In this document: in pieces, positions 43,101 to 51,936 of the stretch | How the letters are laid out: each line of letters begins with the position of its first letter | Numbering within the stretch: position 1 is the first letter of the stretch | Source of the DNA: Paraburkholderia sp. BL9I2N2 | Lineage (GTDB): Bacteria; Pseudomonadota; Gammaproteobacteria; Burkholderiales; Burkholderiaceae | Reading direction: 5' to 3' | Assembly: GCF_004339745.1 (NCBI RefSeq) | Contig: NZ_SMGP01000001.1 | Span: 4,650,001-4,714,000, forward strand | Length of the DNA: 64,000 nucleotides | Notes under the pieces: model-generated | Told to the model about the DNA's origin: nothing | The model's input: only the letters and a program-made list of their open reading frames with translations | Databases searched by the model: none | Program-made: the position numbers and the translations under genes

Positions 43101-44894
43101 CTGCGCTCGAAGATCAAGCAGGTGGCGTCGGGCCGTTTCGGCGTGACCGCGGAATACCTCGCGTCCGCTGATCAGATCCAGATCAAGATGGCGCAGGGCG
43201 CGAAGCCGGGCGAAGGCGGCCAGTTGCCGGGCCACAAGGTGTCCGACTACATCGGCAAGCTGCGTTATTCGGTGCCGGGCGTCGGCCTGATTTCGCCGCC
43301 GCCGCACCACGACATCTACTCGATTGAAGACTTGGCGCAGCTGATCCACGATCTGAAGAACGCCAACTCAGCGGCCAGCATCTCGGTGAAGCTGGTGTCG
43401 GAATCGGGCGTCGGTACGGTTGCCGCAGGTGTCGCCAAGGCGAAGGCCGATCACGTCGTGATCGCCGGCCATGATGGCGGCACGGGCGCGTCGCCGCTGT
43501 CGTCGGTCAAGCATGCCGGCACGCCGTGGGAACTCGGTCTCGCCGAAACGCAGCAAACGCTGGTGCTGAACCAGTTGCGCGGCCGTATTCGCGTGCAGGC
43601 CGACGGTCAGATGAAGACCGGCCGCGACGTCGTGATCGGCGCGCTGCTCGGCGCGGACGAGTTCGGTTTCGCGACGGCGCCGCTCGTCGTCGAAGGCTGC
43701 ATCATGATGCGCAAGTGTCACCTGAACACCTGCCCGGTCGGCGTCGCGACGCAAGATCCGGTGCTGCGTGCGAAGTTCCAGGGCCAGCCGGAACACGTCG
43801 TGAACTTCTTCTTCTTCGTTGCGGAAGAAGCGCGCGAAATCATGGCGCAACTGGGCATCCGCAAGTTCGACGACCTGATCGGCCACGCCGAACTGCTCGA
43901 TATGAAGAAGGGCATCGAGCACTGGAAGGCGAAGGGTCTCGACTTCTCGCGCGTGTTCTATCTGCCGCAAGTGTCGGCCGAAGTGGCGCGCAAGCATGTG
44001 GACGTGCAGGACCACGGTCTGGACAAGGCACTTGACCACACGCTGATCGAGAAGGCGAAGGCGGCGATCGAGAAGGGCGAGCACGTCTCGTTCATCCAGC
44101 CGGTGCGCAACGTGAACCGTACGGTCGGCGCGATGCTGTCCGGCACGATCGCCAAGAAGTACGGCCACGACGGCCTGCCCGACGACTCGATCCACATCCA
44201 GTTGAAGGGCACCGCGGGCCAGAGCTTCGGCGCGTTCCTCGCCAAGGGCATCACGCTGGACCTGGTTGGCGACGGCAACGATTACGTCGGCAAGGGCCTG
44301 TCGGGCGGCCGCATCATCATCCGTCCGACCAACGATTTCCGCGGCAAGTCGGAAGAGAACATCATTTGCGGCAACACGGTCATGTACGGCGCGATCGAAG
44401 GCGAATCGTTCTTCCGCGGCGTCGCGGGCGAGCGCTTCTGCGTGCGTAACTCGGGCGCGACGGCGGTTGTCGAAGGCACGGGCGACCACGGTTGCGAATA
44501 CATGACGGGCGGCACGGTGGTCGTGCTCGGCGAAACGGGCCGTAACTTCGCGGCCGGCATGTCGGGCGGCGTCGCCTACGTGTACGACCCGGACAGCACG
44601 TTCGCAGGCAAGTGCAACAAGTCGATGGTCGCGCTCGATCCGGTCCTGCAAACGGCCGAACAGGAACGCACGGTCGACAAGGGCCTGTGGCACACCGGCA
44701 CGACCGACGAAGCGCTGCTCAAGGGACTCATCGAGCGTCACTTCCAGTTCACGGGTTCGCCGCGCGCCAAGGCGCTGCTCGAAAACTGGGACGCGTCGCG
44801 CCGTCAATTCGTGAAGGTGTTCCCGACCGAATACAAGCGCGCGCTGGGCGAAATGGCCGCGAAGAAGGCGAACAAGGAAGTGCTCGCCGCCTGA
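40191..44894 (+). CDS. gltB: Glutamate synthase (NADPH) large subunit
   Basis: A 1567-residue GOGAT alpha subunit that converts 2-oxoglutarate and glutamine to two glutamates. The N-terminal class II amidotransferase has its nucleophile at Cys27 (DACGVGFVAHIKG), exposed after propeptide removal. A central domain and the FMN-binding synthase domain follow (NTGEGGEDVNRYRNELRG, AGHDGGTGASPLSSVKHAG). The 3Fe-4S cysteines are in CIMMRKCHLNTCPVGVATQ near residue 1170, and the C-terminal beta-helix (GXXGXXXG repeats) ends the protein. gltD lies 120 bp downstream. Confidence 0.98.
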   Translation: MNDHQQPTHPVPAAQGLYDPQNEHDACGVGFVAHIKGKKSHEIIEQGLKILENLDHRGAVGADPLMGDGAGILIQIPDGFYREEMAKQGVVLPPHGEYGVGMVFLPKEHASRLACEQELERTVKAEGQVVLGWRDVPVDHTMPISPTVKASEPLIRQIFIGRGKDIMVTDALERKLYVIRKTASHRIQALKLKHGKEYFVPSCSARTVVYKGLLLAGQVGVYYRDLQDERTVSALALVHQRFSTNTFPAWELAHPYRMIAHNGEINTVKGNVNWLNARTGAIASHVLGDDLPKLWPLIYPGQSDTASFDNCLELLVMAGYPLVHAMMMMIPEAWEQHTLMDDNRRAFYEYHAAMMEPWDGPAAIAFTDGRQIGATLDRNGLRPARYIVTDDDLVIMASEAGTLPIPESKIVKKWRLQPGKMFLIDMEHGRIIDDKELKDNLANAKPYKSWIDAVRIKLDEIEPKAEDVVTERREAAALLDRQQAFGYTQEDLKFLMAPMAQAGEEAVGSMGNDSPLAVMSNKNKTLYHYFKQLFAQVTNPPIDPIRENMVMSLVSFVGPKPNLLDTNNINPPMRLEVSQPVLDFKDIAKIRAIDQYTGGKFSSYELNICYPVAWGKEGIEARLASLCAEAVDAVKSGYNMLIVSDRKTDRDNVAIPALLATAAIHTHLVQHGLRTSAGLVVETGSARETHHFALLAGYGAEAVHPYLAMETLGQLAAGLKGDLSAEKAVYNFTKAVGKGLQKVMSKMGISTYMSYTGAQIFEAVGLAEDLVQKYFKGTSSKVGGIGLFDVAEEAIRLHREAFGDNPVLANMLDAGGEYAYRVRGEEHMWTPDAIAKLQHSARSNSYQTYKEYAHLINDQTKRHMTFRGLFEFKFDPTKAIPLDEVESAKDIVKRFATGAMSLGSISTEAHATLAVAMNRIGGKSNTGEGGEDVNRYRNELRGIPIKNGDTMKSVIGDEVIVDIPLKEGDSLRSKIKQVASGRFGVTAEYLASADQIQIKMAQGAKPGEGGQLPGHKVSDYIGKLRYSVPGVGLISPPPHHDIYSIEDLAQLIHDLKNANSAASISVKLVSESGVGTVAAGVAKAKADHVVIAGHDGGTGASPLSSVKHAGTPWELGLAETQQTLVLNQLRGRIRVQADGQMKTGRDVVIGALLGADEFGFATAPLVVEGCIMMRKCHLNTCPVGVATQDPVLRAKFQGQPEHVVNFFFFVAEEAREIMAQLGIRKFDDLIGHAELLDMKKGIEHWKAKGLDFSRVFYLPQVSAEVARKHVDVQDHGLDKALDHTLIEKAKAAIEKGEHVSFIQPVRNVNRTVGAMLSGTIAKKYGHDGLPDDSIHIQLKGTAGQSFGAFLAKGITLDLVGDGNDYVGKGLSGGRIIIRPTNDFRGKSEENIICGNTVMYGAIEGESFFRGVAGERFCVRNSGATAVVEGTGDHGCEYMTGGTVVVLGETGRNFAAGMSGGVAYVYDPDSTFAGKCNKSMVALDPVLQTAEQERTVDKGLWHTGTTDEALLKGLIERHFQFTGSPRAKALLENWDASRRQFVKVFPTEYKRALGEMAAKKANKEVLAA

Positions 44895-45014
44895 TTCGCA
44901 ACGTTGTTCATCAGCAAAACGTCACCTTTAGCCGTACCCGCCGCGCGCGACCGTTCAACGGTGCGACGCGGCGGGTCCAGATCACCCCTAGATACAGATA
45001 GAGAAGAGAACCAC

Positions 45015-46484
45015 ATGGGCAAGGCAACCGGTTTTCTCGAGTTCGAACGCCGCCACGAGGCGTACGAAGCTCCGCTCACGCGTGTGAAGCACTACAAGGA
45101 ATTCGTCGCAGCACTGACCGACGAGGAAGCGAAGATTCAAGGCGCGCGTTGCATGGACTGCGGCATTCCGTTCTGCAACAACGGCTGCCCGGTGAACAAC
45201 ATCATCCCGGACTTCAACGACCTGGTGTTCCATCAGGACTGGAAGAACGCGATCGAAGTGCTGCACTCGACGAACAACTTCCCCGAGTTCACGGGCCGCA
45301 TCTGCCCGGCGCCGTGCGAGGCGGCGTGCACGCTCGGCATCAATGACGACCCGGTCGGCATCAAGTCGATCGAACACGCGATCATCGACAAGGCATGGGC
45401 CGAAGGCTGGGTTGCGCCGCAGCCGCCGAAGCACAAGACCGGCAAGAAGGTCGCCGTGGTCGGTTCCGGCCCCGCCGGTTTGGCCGTCGCGCAGCAACTC
45501 GCGCGCGCGGGGCACGATGTCACCGTGTTCGAAAAGAACGACCGCATCGGCGGCTTGCTGCGTTATGGCATTCCCGACTTCAAGCTGGAGAAGTGGCTGA
45601 TCGATCGCCGCATGCGTCAGATGGAAGCCGAAGGCGTGACGTTCCGCGCGGGCGTGTTCATCGGCAAGCCAGATTCGCTGCCGGCGCACATCGGCAACAC
45701 GGCGAAGGAAACCGTCACGCCGGATCAGCTGAAGGAAGAATTCGACGCCGTGGTGATCGCTGGCGGTTCGGAAACGCCGCGCGATCTGCCGGTGCCGGGC
45801 CGCGAGCTGGAAGGCATCCACTACGCGATGGAATTCCTGCCGCAACAGAACAAGGTCAATGCCGGCGACAAGGTCGCGAACCAGCTGCTCGCGAAGGGCA
45901 AGCATGTGGTCGTGATCGGCGGCGGCGATACGGGTTCGGACTGCGTGGGCACGTCGAATCGTCACGGCGCGAAGAGCGTCACGCAGTTCGAACTGCTGCC
46001 GCAACCGCCGGAAGAAGAGAACAAGCCGCTCGTGTGGCCGTACTGGCCGATCAAGCTGCGCACGTCGTCGTCACATGACGAAGGCTGCTCGCGTGATTGG
46101 GCGGTCGCGACCAAGCGCCTCGAAGGCAAGAACGGCAAGGTCGAGAAGCTGATCGCGGCGCGCGTCGAATGGAAGGACGGCAAGATGCAGGAAGTGCCGG
46201 GCTCCGAATTCGAAATGAAGGCCGATCTGGTGCTGCTCGCCATGGGCTTCACGCAGCCGGTTTCGCCGGTGCTCGAAGCGTTCGGCGTCGACAAGGATAA
46301 TCGCGGCAACGTGCGTGCCTCGACCGAAGGCGACAAGGCCTATTACACGTCGGTTGACAAGGTGTTCACCGCGGGCGACATGCGCCGTGGTCAGTCGCTC
46401 GTGGTGTGGGCGATTCGTGAAGGCCGTCAGTGCGCGCGTTCGGTCGATGCGTTTTTGATGGGGCATTCGGAACTGCCGCGGTAA
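45015..46484 (+). CDS. gltD: Glutamate synthase (NADPH) small subunit
   Basis: A 489-residue beta subunit that oxidises NADPH and passes electrons to GltB. N-terminal 4Fe-4S cysteines are in CMDCGIPFCNNGCPVNN near residue 47 and RICPAPCEAACTLG near 96. The FAD site is VAVVGSGPAGLAVAQQ near 148 and the NADPH site VVVIGGGDTGSDCVG near 300. The start MGKATGFLEF matches the family and has GAGAAGAGAA upstream. Confidence 0.97.
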   Translation: MGKATGFLEFERRHEAYEAPLTRVKHYKEFVAALTDEEAKIQGARCMDCGIPFCNNGCPVNNIIPDFNDLVFHQDWKNAIEVLHSTNNFPEFTGRICPAPCEAACTLGINDDPVGIKSIEHAIIDKAWAEGWVAPQPPKHKTGKKVAVVGSGPAGLAVAQQLARAGHDVTVFEKNDRIGGLLRYGIPDFKLEKWLIDRRMRQMEAEGVTFRAGVFIGKPDSLPAHIGNTAKETVTPDQLKEEFDAVVIAGGSETPRDLPVPGRELEGIHYAMEFLPQQNKVNAGDKVANQLLAKGKHVVVIGGGDTGSDCVGTSNRHGAKSVTQFELLPQPPEEENKPLVWPYWPIKLRTSSSHDEGCSRDWAVATKRLEGKNGKVEKLIAARVEWKDGKMQEVPGSEFEMKADLVLLAMGFTQPVSPVLEAFGVDKDNRGNVRASTEGDKAYYTSVDKVFTAGDMRRGQSLVVWAIREGRQCARSVDAFLMGHSELPR

Positions 46485-46599
46485 ACGTCTCCGTCGGTTT
46501 TTCACGCTCTGACTGTGGCGTGGAAACCGGCTACTGCTTGCAGGAAGAGGTGGAGACGACAATGTGCGCCGTCAGCGGCACATCGAGCGGTAAAAAATG

Positions 46600-46633
46600 A
46601 AGCCGGGCACCTGAGAGGGTGACCCGGCTTTTT
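46600..46633 (+). terminator. Terminator after gltD
   Basis: AAGCCGGG (46600-46607), a 15-nt loop and CCCGGCTTTTT (46623-46633), placed between converging gltD and the DadA-like gene. Confidence 0.8.
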
Positions 46634-46665
46634 AATGTCTGCGCGACGCGGCGCTATGTGCGTGC

Positions 46666-47940
46666 CTACCCGCGAGACTTGCCATACCGCACCAACGTCA
46701 GCCCGTCGAGATCGATCTCCGGCTTGCGGTGCGTGATCAAATCCGCCACCACGCGTCCCGAACCCATTGACATCGCCCAGCCCGTCGATCCATGTCCGAG
46801 GTTCAGCCACAGTTTTTCCACGCCGGACGGACCGAGCAGCGGCGCGCCATCGGGTGTCATTGGACGGCGGCCCACCCAGAAATGCGCGGACGTAGGATTG
46901 GCCGCGTGCGGGAACCAGTCGCTCAGCACTTTCATCAGCGTTTGCAGGGCCTGTTCGCGCAAGGTGGTCTGGCGATTGCCGAGTTCCGCGGTGCCGGCCA
47001 CCCGAAGATTGTTGCCAAAGCGCGTGATCGCCGTTTTCAGCGATTCGTCCATCAGCGCGCCGCGCGGGGCTTTTTCTTCATCGGTGACGGGCAGCGTCGC
47101 CGAGTAGCCTTTCACCGGATAAAGCGGCACCTTCACGCCGAGCCGCGCGAGCAGCGCCGCACTGTCGACGCCCAGCGCCACCACCACGGCATCCGCGTAC
47201 AGCATCTCCGCGCCGCGTTCGCTCTCGATACGCACCGCGCGCACCGCACCGCCTTGCACATCGAGCGACGTAACGCGCGTGTCGAAACGGAAGCGCACGT
47301 CGCTGCGTTCACAGATGGCGCGCAACTCGCGCGTGAAGCGGGCGCAATCGCCGGCTTCGTCCTCGGGTAGATAGAGGCCCGAGAGCGGCGCCTGACGTGC
47401 CCAGCTCAAACCCGGCTCGATCTCGACACATTGCGCCGCGCTGACTTCCCGATGCGCGATACCCGCATCGCGCAACACGGCGAGCGCAGGCTGCGCGAGT
47501 TCGACGTCGTACTCGCTGCGGAACAACTGCAGATAGCCCTGGCTGCGGCCGTAGTCGAAGGGATAGCAGGCGCGGAATTCGTGCAGGCAGTCGCGGCTGT
47601 AGTAAGCAATGCGCTGCATGCGCTGCTTGTTGACGCGAAACCGTTCGAGGTCGCATTCGCGCAGCCAGCGCGCGATCCAGCGCCATTGAGCCGGATCGAA
47701 GGTCGGACGGAAGATCAGCGGCGAGGCCGGTTTGAACAGGTATTTGAGAATCTTCGTCGGCATGCCGGGCGCGGCCCAAGGCGTCACATAGCCCGGCGCG
47801 ATCACGCCGGCGTTGCCGAAACTGGTGGAGAGCGCGACGTCCGGCTCGCGCTCGATCACGGTGACTTCGCAGCCCTGCTGGCGCAGGTAAAAAGCCGTGG
47901 CGACGCCGATGACGCCGCCGCCCAGAACAATCGTTTTCAT
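46666..47940 (-). CDS. dadA: D-amino acid dehydrogenase (DadA-like flavoprotein)
   Basis: A 424-residue DAO-fold flavoprotein. The FAD dinucleotide motif is VLGGGVIGVATAFYL (residues 5-19), followed by EREPDVALSTSFGNAGVIAP, and the C-terminal GHGSTGWAMSMGSGRVVADL. It deaminates D-amino acids to 2-oxo acids and feeds electrons to the respiratory chain. Lengths and motifs fit DadA (about 430 residues), though substrate range cannot be read here. It follows the MFS gene by 17 bp on the same strand. Confidence 0.85.
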   Translation of the reverse strand: MKTIVLGGGVIGVATAFYLRQQGCEVTVIEREPDVALSTSFGNAGVIAPGYVTPWAAPGMPTKILKYLFKPASPLIFRPTFDPAQWRWIARWLRECDLERFRVNKQRMQRIAYYSRDCLHEFRACYPFDYGRSQGYLQLFRSEYDVELAQPALAVLRDAGIAHREVSAAQCVEIEPGLSWARQAPLSGLYLPEDEAGDCARFTRELRAICERSDVRFRFDTRVTSLDVQGGAVRAVRIESERGAEMLYADAVVVALGVDSAALLARLGVKVPLYPVKGYSATLPVTDEEKAPRGALMDESLKTAITRFGNNLRVAGTAELGNRQTTLREQALQTLMKVLSDWFPHAANPTSAHFWVGRRPMTPDGAPLLGPSGVEKLWLNLGHGSTGWAMSMGSGRVVADLITHRKPEIDLDGLTLVRYGKSRG

Positions 47941-47957
47941 GTGTGTGTACTGCGGAT

Positions 47958-49217
47958 TCAGGCGGCGGTGCGGGTCGCGCCGAGTACCTTGCCCTTGGTT
48001 TCAGGCAGACACAACGCGGCGACGATCACGAGCAGATAGCCCGAGCCGGCCACGATGCCCATTGCCTTCACCAGCGTCATGGTTTGCGACAGTGTACCGA
48101 CCAGAATCGGAAAGAACGAGCCGAGTCCGCGCCCGAGGTTGTAGCAGAACCCTTGTCCCGAACCGCGTATCGCGTTCGGATAAAGCTCCGACAGGTAAGC
48201 GCCCACGCCCGCGAAAATCCCTTGCACCACAATGCCGAGCGGAAAGCCGAGCGCGAGCATCATGCCGTCGGTGATCGGCAGCATGGTGTAGAACATGCCG
48301 AGTACGAAAGAGCCGATCGCAAACAGCACGAACGACGCGCGCCTGCCGATCTTGTCGCACAGTATCGCGCCGACGATATACCCGGTGAACGAACCGACGA
48401 TCAGCACGATCAGGTAGCCACTGGTGTTGAACACCGACAGATGGCGCACGGTTTTCAGATAGGTCGGCAGCCAGGTGGTGATCGCGTAATAGCCGCCGAG
48501 CATGCCAGTGCACAGCGCACTGCCGAGCAAAGTGGTTTTGAGGTGATCGCCCGAGAAGATCTGCAGGAAATGCGAGGTGTCGAAACCGCTCTCACGAGCG
48601 CGGCGCGTTTCGAGAAAAATATCCGGATCGCTCACGTTGCGGCGAATGTAGATGATCCACGCGGCGGGCAGCAGGCCGATCCAGAAGCAGGCGCGCCATG
48701 CGTATTGCTCCGGCAGCAGCGCGAAGAACGCCCAGTAAATGATGGCCGCAGCCGCCCAGCCGAACGACCAGCTGCTCTGCACGGTGCCCACGGCTTTCGC
48801 GCGATGCTGAGGCGAGCGAATGGTCTCGGCCATCATGATCGTCACGACCGACCATTCACCGCCGAAGCCGATGCCTTGCAACGTGCGCGTGGTGAGCAAC
48901 TGCCAGAACGAATGCGTGAAGCCGGACAGAAAGGTGAAGAGCGCGAAGGTGGCGATGGTCCACTGCAGCACGCGGATACGGCCGTAGCGGTCAGCGAGAA
49001 TGCCGGCAAGCCAGCCGCCCACCGCCGACGAGATCAGCGAACTGGTGGCGATCATGCCGGCTTCGCTTTTGGTCATGCCCCATGTCGCGATCAGCGTCGG
49101 AATGAGGAAGGAGTAAATCATGAAGTCGAAGGCGTCGACCGCATAACCGCCGAAGCCGGCGTACAGAGTGCGGCGTTCTCGTTGTGTCAGTTCGGTGAAC
49201 CATTGGAGAGAAGGCAT
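47958..49217 (-). CDS. MFS transporter, aromatic acid/sialate-type H+ symporter family
   Basis: A 419-residue, 12-TM major facilitator. The loop 2-3 motif is GILADRYGRIRVLQW near residues 72-86, and helix 4-5 has RTLQGIGFGGEWSVVTIMMAE. The start FDFMIYSFLIPTL pattern in TM1 (conserved D-x-F/Y-D) is shared by the AAHS (4-hydroxybenzoate) and sialate transporters. Operon position before a D-amino acid dehydrogenase hints at import of its substrate, but that is inference. Confidence 0.85.
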   Translation of the reverse strand: MPSLQWFTELTQRERRTLYAGFGGYAVDAFDFMIYSFLIPTLIATWGMTKSEAGMIATSSLISSAVGGWLAGILADRYGRIRVLQWTIATFALFTFLSGFTHSFWQLLTTRTLQGIGFGGEWSVVTIMMAETIRSPQHRAKAVGTVQSSWSFGWAAAAIIYWAFFALLPEQYAWRACFWIGLLPAAWIIYIRRNVSDPDIFLETRRARESGFDTSHFLQIFSGDHLKTTLLGSALCTGMLGGYYAITTWLPTYLKTVRHLSVFNTSGYLIVLIVGSFTGYIVGAILCDKIGRRASFVLFAIGSFVLGMFYTMLPITDGMMLALGFPLGIVVQGIFAGVGAYLSELYPNAIRGSGQGFCYNLGRGLGSFFPILVGTLSQTMTLVKAMGIVAGSGYLLVIVAALCLPETKGKVLGATRTAA

Positions 49218-49510
49218 GTTTTGTTGTGGTCTCCAGGGCTTGTTGGCCTGCCGTCGGCGTGAATGTGGGGTGTTTGTATTCTACGGGGATGGGGCGTCGT
49301 GGGGCCAGTTGTGGTCAAAAATGGCAGGGAACGGTAAGAAACCGATAACAGATGAAATGCCGGCGAAATCAGGCCGAGGAAAGGCCAGACCCACAGCCAG
49401 GCTGGCGATCGCGCTGTTCGGGCGATACGCGCGAAGATCTTTTTCCTTACCAACTACTACCGTGTAACCCAAACAATATTTGCCGTGGTTAAACTGCGCT
49501 CGCAGCGCCG
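49218..49510. other. Divergent intergenic region, nothing recognised
   Basis: This 293-bp stretch lies between the divergent MFS and phosphatase-like genes and must hold both promoters. I found no consensus -35/-10 pair, hairpin or repeat that I can support. Short open frames here have no similarity or ribosome-binding site. Confidence 0.4.
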
Positions 49511-50503
49511 ATGCTGCGACTAATCCACTCACGCCCGCGACAGCCACGCCGAATGCCCGCTACCGCAAAAACCTGCTCGCCATCCCGTCGCTCCGCGAGC
49601 ACGTTCCCGCGGGCAAGCCAGATCTCAGACGAGGCGCCGCTGGCCTCGCGCCGCACTTTTCTGAAGCGCTCAGCCAGTGTGCTGCTGGTTTCCGGCATGG
49701 GCAGCTCGCTGCTGTCCGCGTGCGGCGGCGGCAACCTCGACGCCGATCAGCCGGCCACGCCGCGCCTTGCGTCGGTCGACAACTTCCGCGATCTGGCGGG
49801 AGCGGCCGCGGGTTATCCGACCGTCGACGGCAAGCAGATGCGCCGAGGCGCGTTCTATCGCGCGAACGCATTGACGCTCAACGCCACCGATCAGGCCACG
49901 ATAGACCGGCTCGGCATTGCCTCGGTCTACGATCTGCGCACGCCCGGTGAAATCGCGCGCACCGCTGATATCTTGCCGGGTGGCGCGACTAGCCAGACGC
50001 TCAACGTGCTCGGCATCACGGACTTCGTGGCGCAGCCCTTCGATACGGCGGGTGCCGCCGTCGCGTTCATGGAGGCGCAGGCGCGCGGCTACGTCACCGG
50101 CGCCGCGCAGCGCGCCGCTTACGGTGCGCTGCTGACGAGGCTCGCCGACGGGCCCGGCGCGCAACTCTTTCACTCCAACGCGGGCAAGGACCGCGCTGGC
50201 TGGGTCGCGGCGCTTCTGCTCAGCATCGCGAACGTTCCGCTCGACGTCATCATGCAGGACTATTTGCTGAGCAACGTCTATCTGGTGCCGTCGATCAAGG
50301 CGCAAACCGACAGGTTGCGCGCGCAGGACGGCGACGCCGTCGCGTCGGCCGAAGCGCCTTTGATGAATGTTCAGGAAAATTATCTGCAGGCCGGGTTCGA
50401 CCAGGTGCAGGCGAGCTACGGCACGATGATGAGCTATCTGACGCAAGGCCTCGGCGTCGCGCAGACGACCATCGACACTTTGCACAGCCGCTTGGTGGTC
50501 TGA
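49511..50503 (+). CDS. Exported tyrosine-phosphatase-like lipoprotein with Cys-to-Ser active site
   Basis: A 330-residue protein. A Tat-like signal (SRRTFLKRSASVLLVSGMG, residues ~46-64) and lipobox LLSAC suggest export and lipidation. The mature part matches bacterial tyrosine phosphatases (Y_phosphatase3): NFRDLAGAAAGYPT, RRGAFYRANAL, LGIASVYDLRTPGEIA. The P-loop, normally HCxAGKDRxG, reads HSNAGKDRAG: the nucleophilic cysteine is Ser222 (TCC). Other loop residues are intact, so it may bind phosphorylated ligands without hydrolysis. Start uncertain: ATG at 49553 is an alternative. Confidence 0.85.
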   Translation: MLRLIHSRPRQPRRMPATAKTCSPSRRSASTFPRASQISDEAPLASRRTFLKRSASVLLVSGMGSSLLSACGGGNLDADQPATPRLASVDNFRDLAGAAAGYPTVDGKQMRRGAFYRANALTLNATDQATIDRLGIASVYDLRTPGEIARTADILPGGATSQTLNVLGITDFVAQPFDTAGAAVAFMEAQARGYVTGAAQRAAYGALLTRLADGPGAQLFHSNAGKDRAGWVAALLLSIANVPLDVIMQDYLLSNVYLVPSIKAQTDRLRAQDGDAVASAEAPLMNVQENYLQAGFDQVQASYGTMMSYLTQGLGVAQTTIDTLHSRLVV

Positions 50504-50532
50504 GACGTCCACGCCGCGCGCTCGAAGCAGGC

Positions 50533-50564
50533 AAAAAAAGTCCGCCCCAAGTGACTGGGCGGAC
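50533..50564 (-). terminator. Terminator after the histidine kinase gene
   Basis: On the minus strand GTCCGCCC, loop AGTCACTT, GGGGCGGAC, then TTTTTTT. It also lies 36 bp past the converging phosphatase-like gene but has no T-run in that direction. Confidence 0.8.
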
Positions 50565-50664
50565 AGAGAAGGGCGGCATCGAGGTTGCCGGGGGCGACTA
50601 TAAAGCCGCCGCGCCTGTGATGGTTCATGCAGTAAGGGCGCGTAAGCGCCCGCCCAACTCTCTC

Positions 50665-51936
50665 TCACGTCAACGCCGGCACCACCGGCAATTCGATCCG
50701 CACTTCCAGGCCGCCCTGCGCGTGATTGCGCACGTGACACCGTCCGCCGCGATCGTGCGCGAGCCGCGCGACGATCGCGAGGCCGAGGCCGCAATGGCCT
50801 TCGCCGCCACGCGCGGCGTCGAGCCGGACGAACGGCTTCATCGCGGCGGCGATGCGGTCGTCGGGGATGCCGGGACCGTGGTCGCGCACGCTGATCACCC
50901 AATGGCCGTCAGTGCGGGCGGTGACGATATCCACCGGCGGCGCACCGTGTTCGAGCGCGTTATCGACGAGGTTCGTGACCAGCCGGTCCAGCAACGTGCG
51001 CGGCAGCGTGAAAGCTGAACCGGCGCGCAGATCGAGCGTGAAGAGCGGCGTTTCGGTGCTGTCGCTGGCGGAGAACTGTTCCTGCAAAAAGTCGTCGACT
51101 TCGACCGGCGGCCCGGTGTCGGCGGACTGGCCCGCGAATTCGAGAAACTGCTGGACGATATTGGTGAGCGAGTCGACATCGCGAATCAGACCGGCGCGTT
51201 CACTTTCGGCGACCAGCACGCTCGCGCGCAACTTCAGGCGGGTGAGCGGCGCCTTAAGGTCGTGCGCGACGCCGGCCAGCATCACGGCCTGGTCGTCGCC
51301 CGCCTCGTTCAGGCGCCGCATCATGTCGTTGAACGAACCGATCAGATCGCGCAATTCGCGTGGGCCCTGCACCGTCACGGGTTCCGGACGGCCGCCCGAG
51401 CCGAATGCGCGCGCGGCGTCGGCGACGCGCGAGAGCGGCCGCTGCATCTGCCAGACCGCGAACAGCGAGAGGATCAGCGCGGCGAGCAGCATCGAGATCG
51501 CCTCGATCAGGAAGCGCGGGCGCGGCGGCACGTCGACCGGCACCACGACCCAGTTCGACTTGCCGGGAAACAGCACCCATAACTGCGGCGGGCGCAGGTC
51601 GTCGACGGCGATCTGCGTGCCGGGCGGCAGGTTCTCGCGCAGATGCCGGCTCAGTTCTTCCAGCGGACGCTGGGTCGGCTGGTGCAGATGCACGCTCGCC
51701 GGCATGTTCCAGGTGGGCACGAGATGCACGCGCATGGCGGGCGCGAGCGCGGCGCCTTTCATCGGCTCGCCGTTGATGGCTTGCAGCACCAACAGGATGC
51801 CGCGCGCGAAGCCGTCGATTTCATGGCGCGGCGGCTGCATCACCACCAGCACGAACCAGCCGGCCTGAATTGCGAACAACACCGCCGCCGAGAGTAACGC
51901 CATTCTGCCGAACAGCGTGTTCAGCGGGTTTTTCAT
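50665..51936 (-). CDS. Sensor histidine kinase (EnvZ/RisS-like)
   Basis: A 423-residue inner-membrane kinase. TM1 is near residues 10-33, a periplasmic sensor domain follows to ~140, TM2 is near 143-163, then HAMP. The phosphoacceptor is His225 in AGVAHDLKAPLTRLK. The ATP domain has the N box LVTNLVDNALEHGAP, DHGPGIPDDR and GHCGLGLAIV. It overlaps its regulator by four bases and so is its likely partner. Input signal unknown. Confidence 0.9.
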   Translation of the reverse strand: MKNPLNTLFGRMALLSAAVLFAIQAGWFVLVVMQPPRHEIDGFARGILLVLQAINGEPMKGAALAPAMRVHLVPTWNMPASVHLHQPTQRPLEELSRHLRENLPPGTQIAVDDLRPPQLWVLFPGKSNWVVVPVDVPPRPRFLIEAISMLLAALILSLFAVWQMQRPLSRVADAARAFGSGGRPEPVTVQGPRELRDLIGSFNDMMRRLNEAGDDQAVMLAGVAHDLKAPLTRLKLRASVLVAESERAGLIRDVDSLTNIVQQFLEFAGQSADTGPPVEVDDFLQEQFSASDSTETPLFTLDLRAGSAFTLPRTLLDRLVTNLVDNALEHGAPPVDIVTARTDGHWVISVRDHGPGIPDDRIAAAMKPFVRLDAARGGEGHCGLGLAIVARLAHDRGGRCHVRNHAQGGLEVRIELPVVPALT

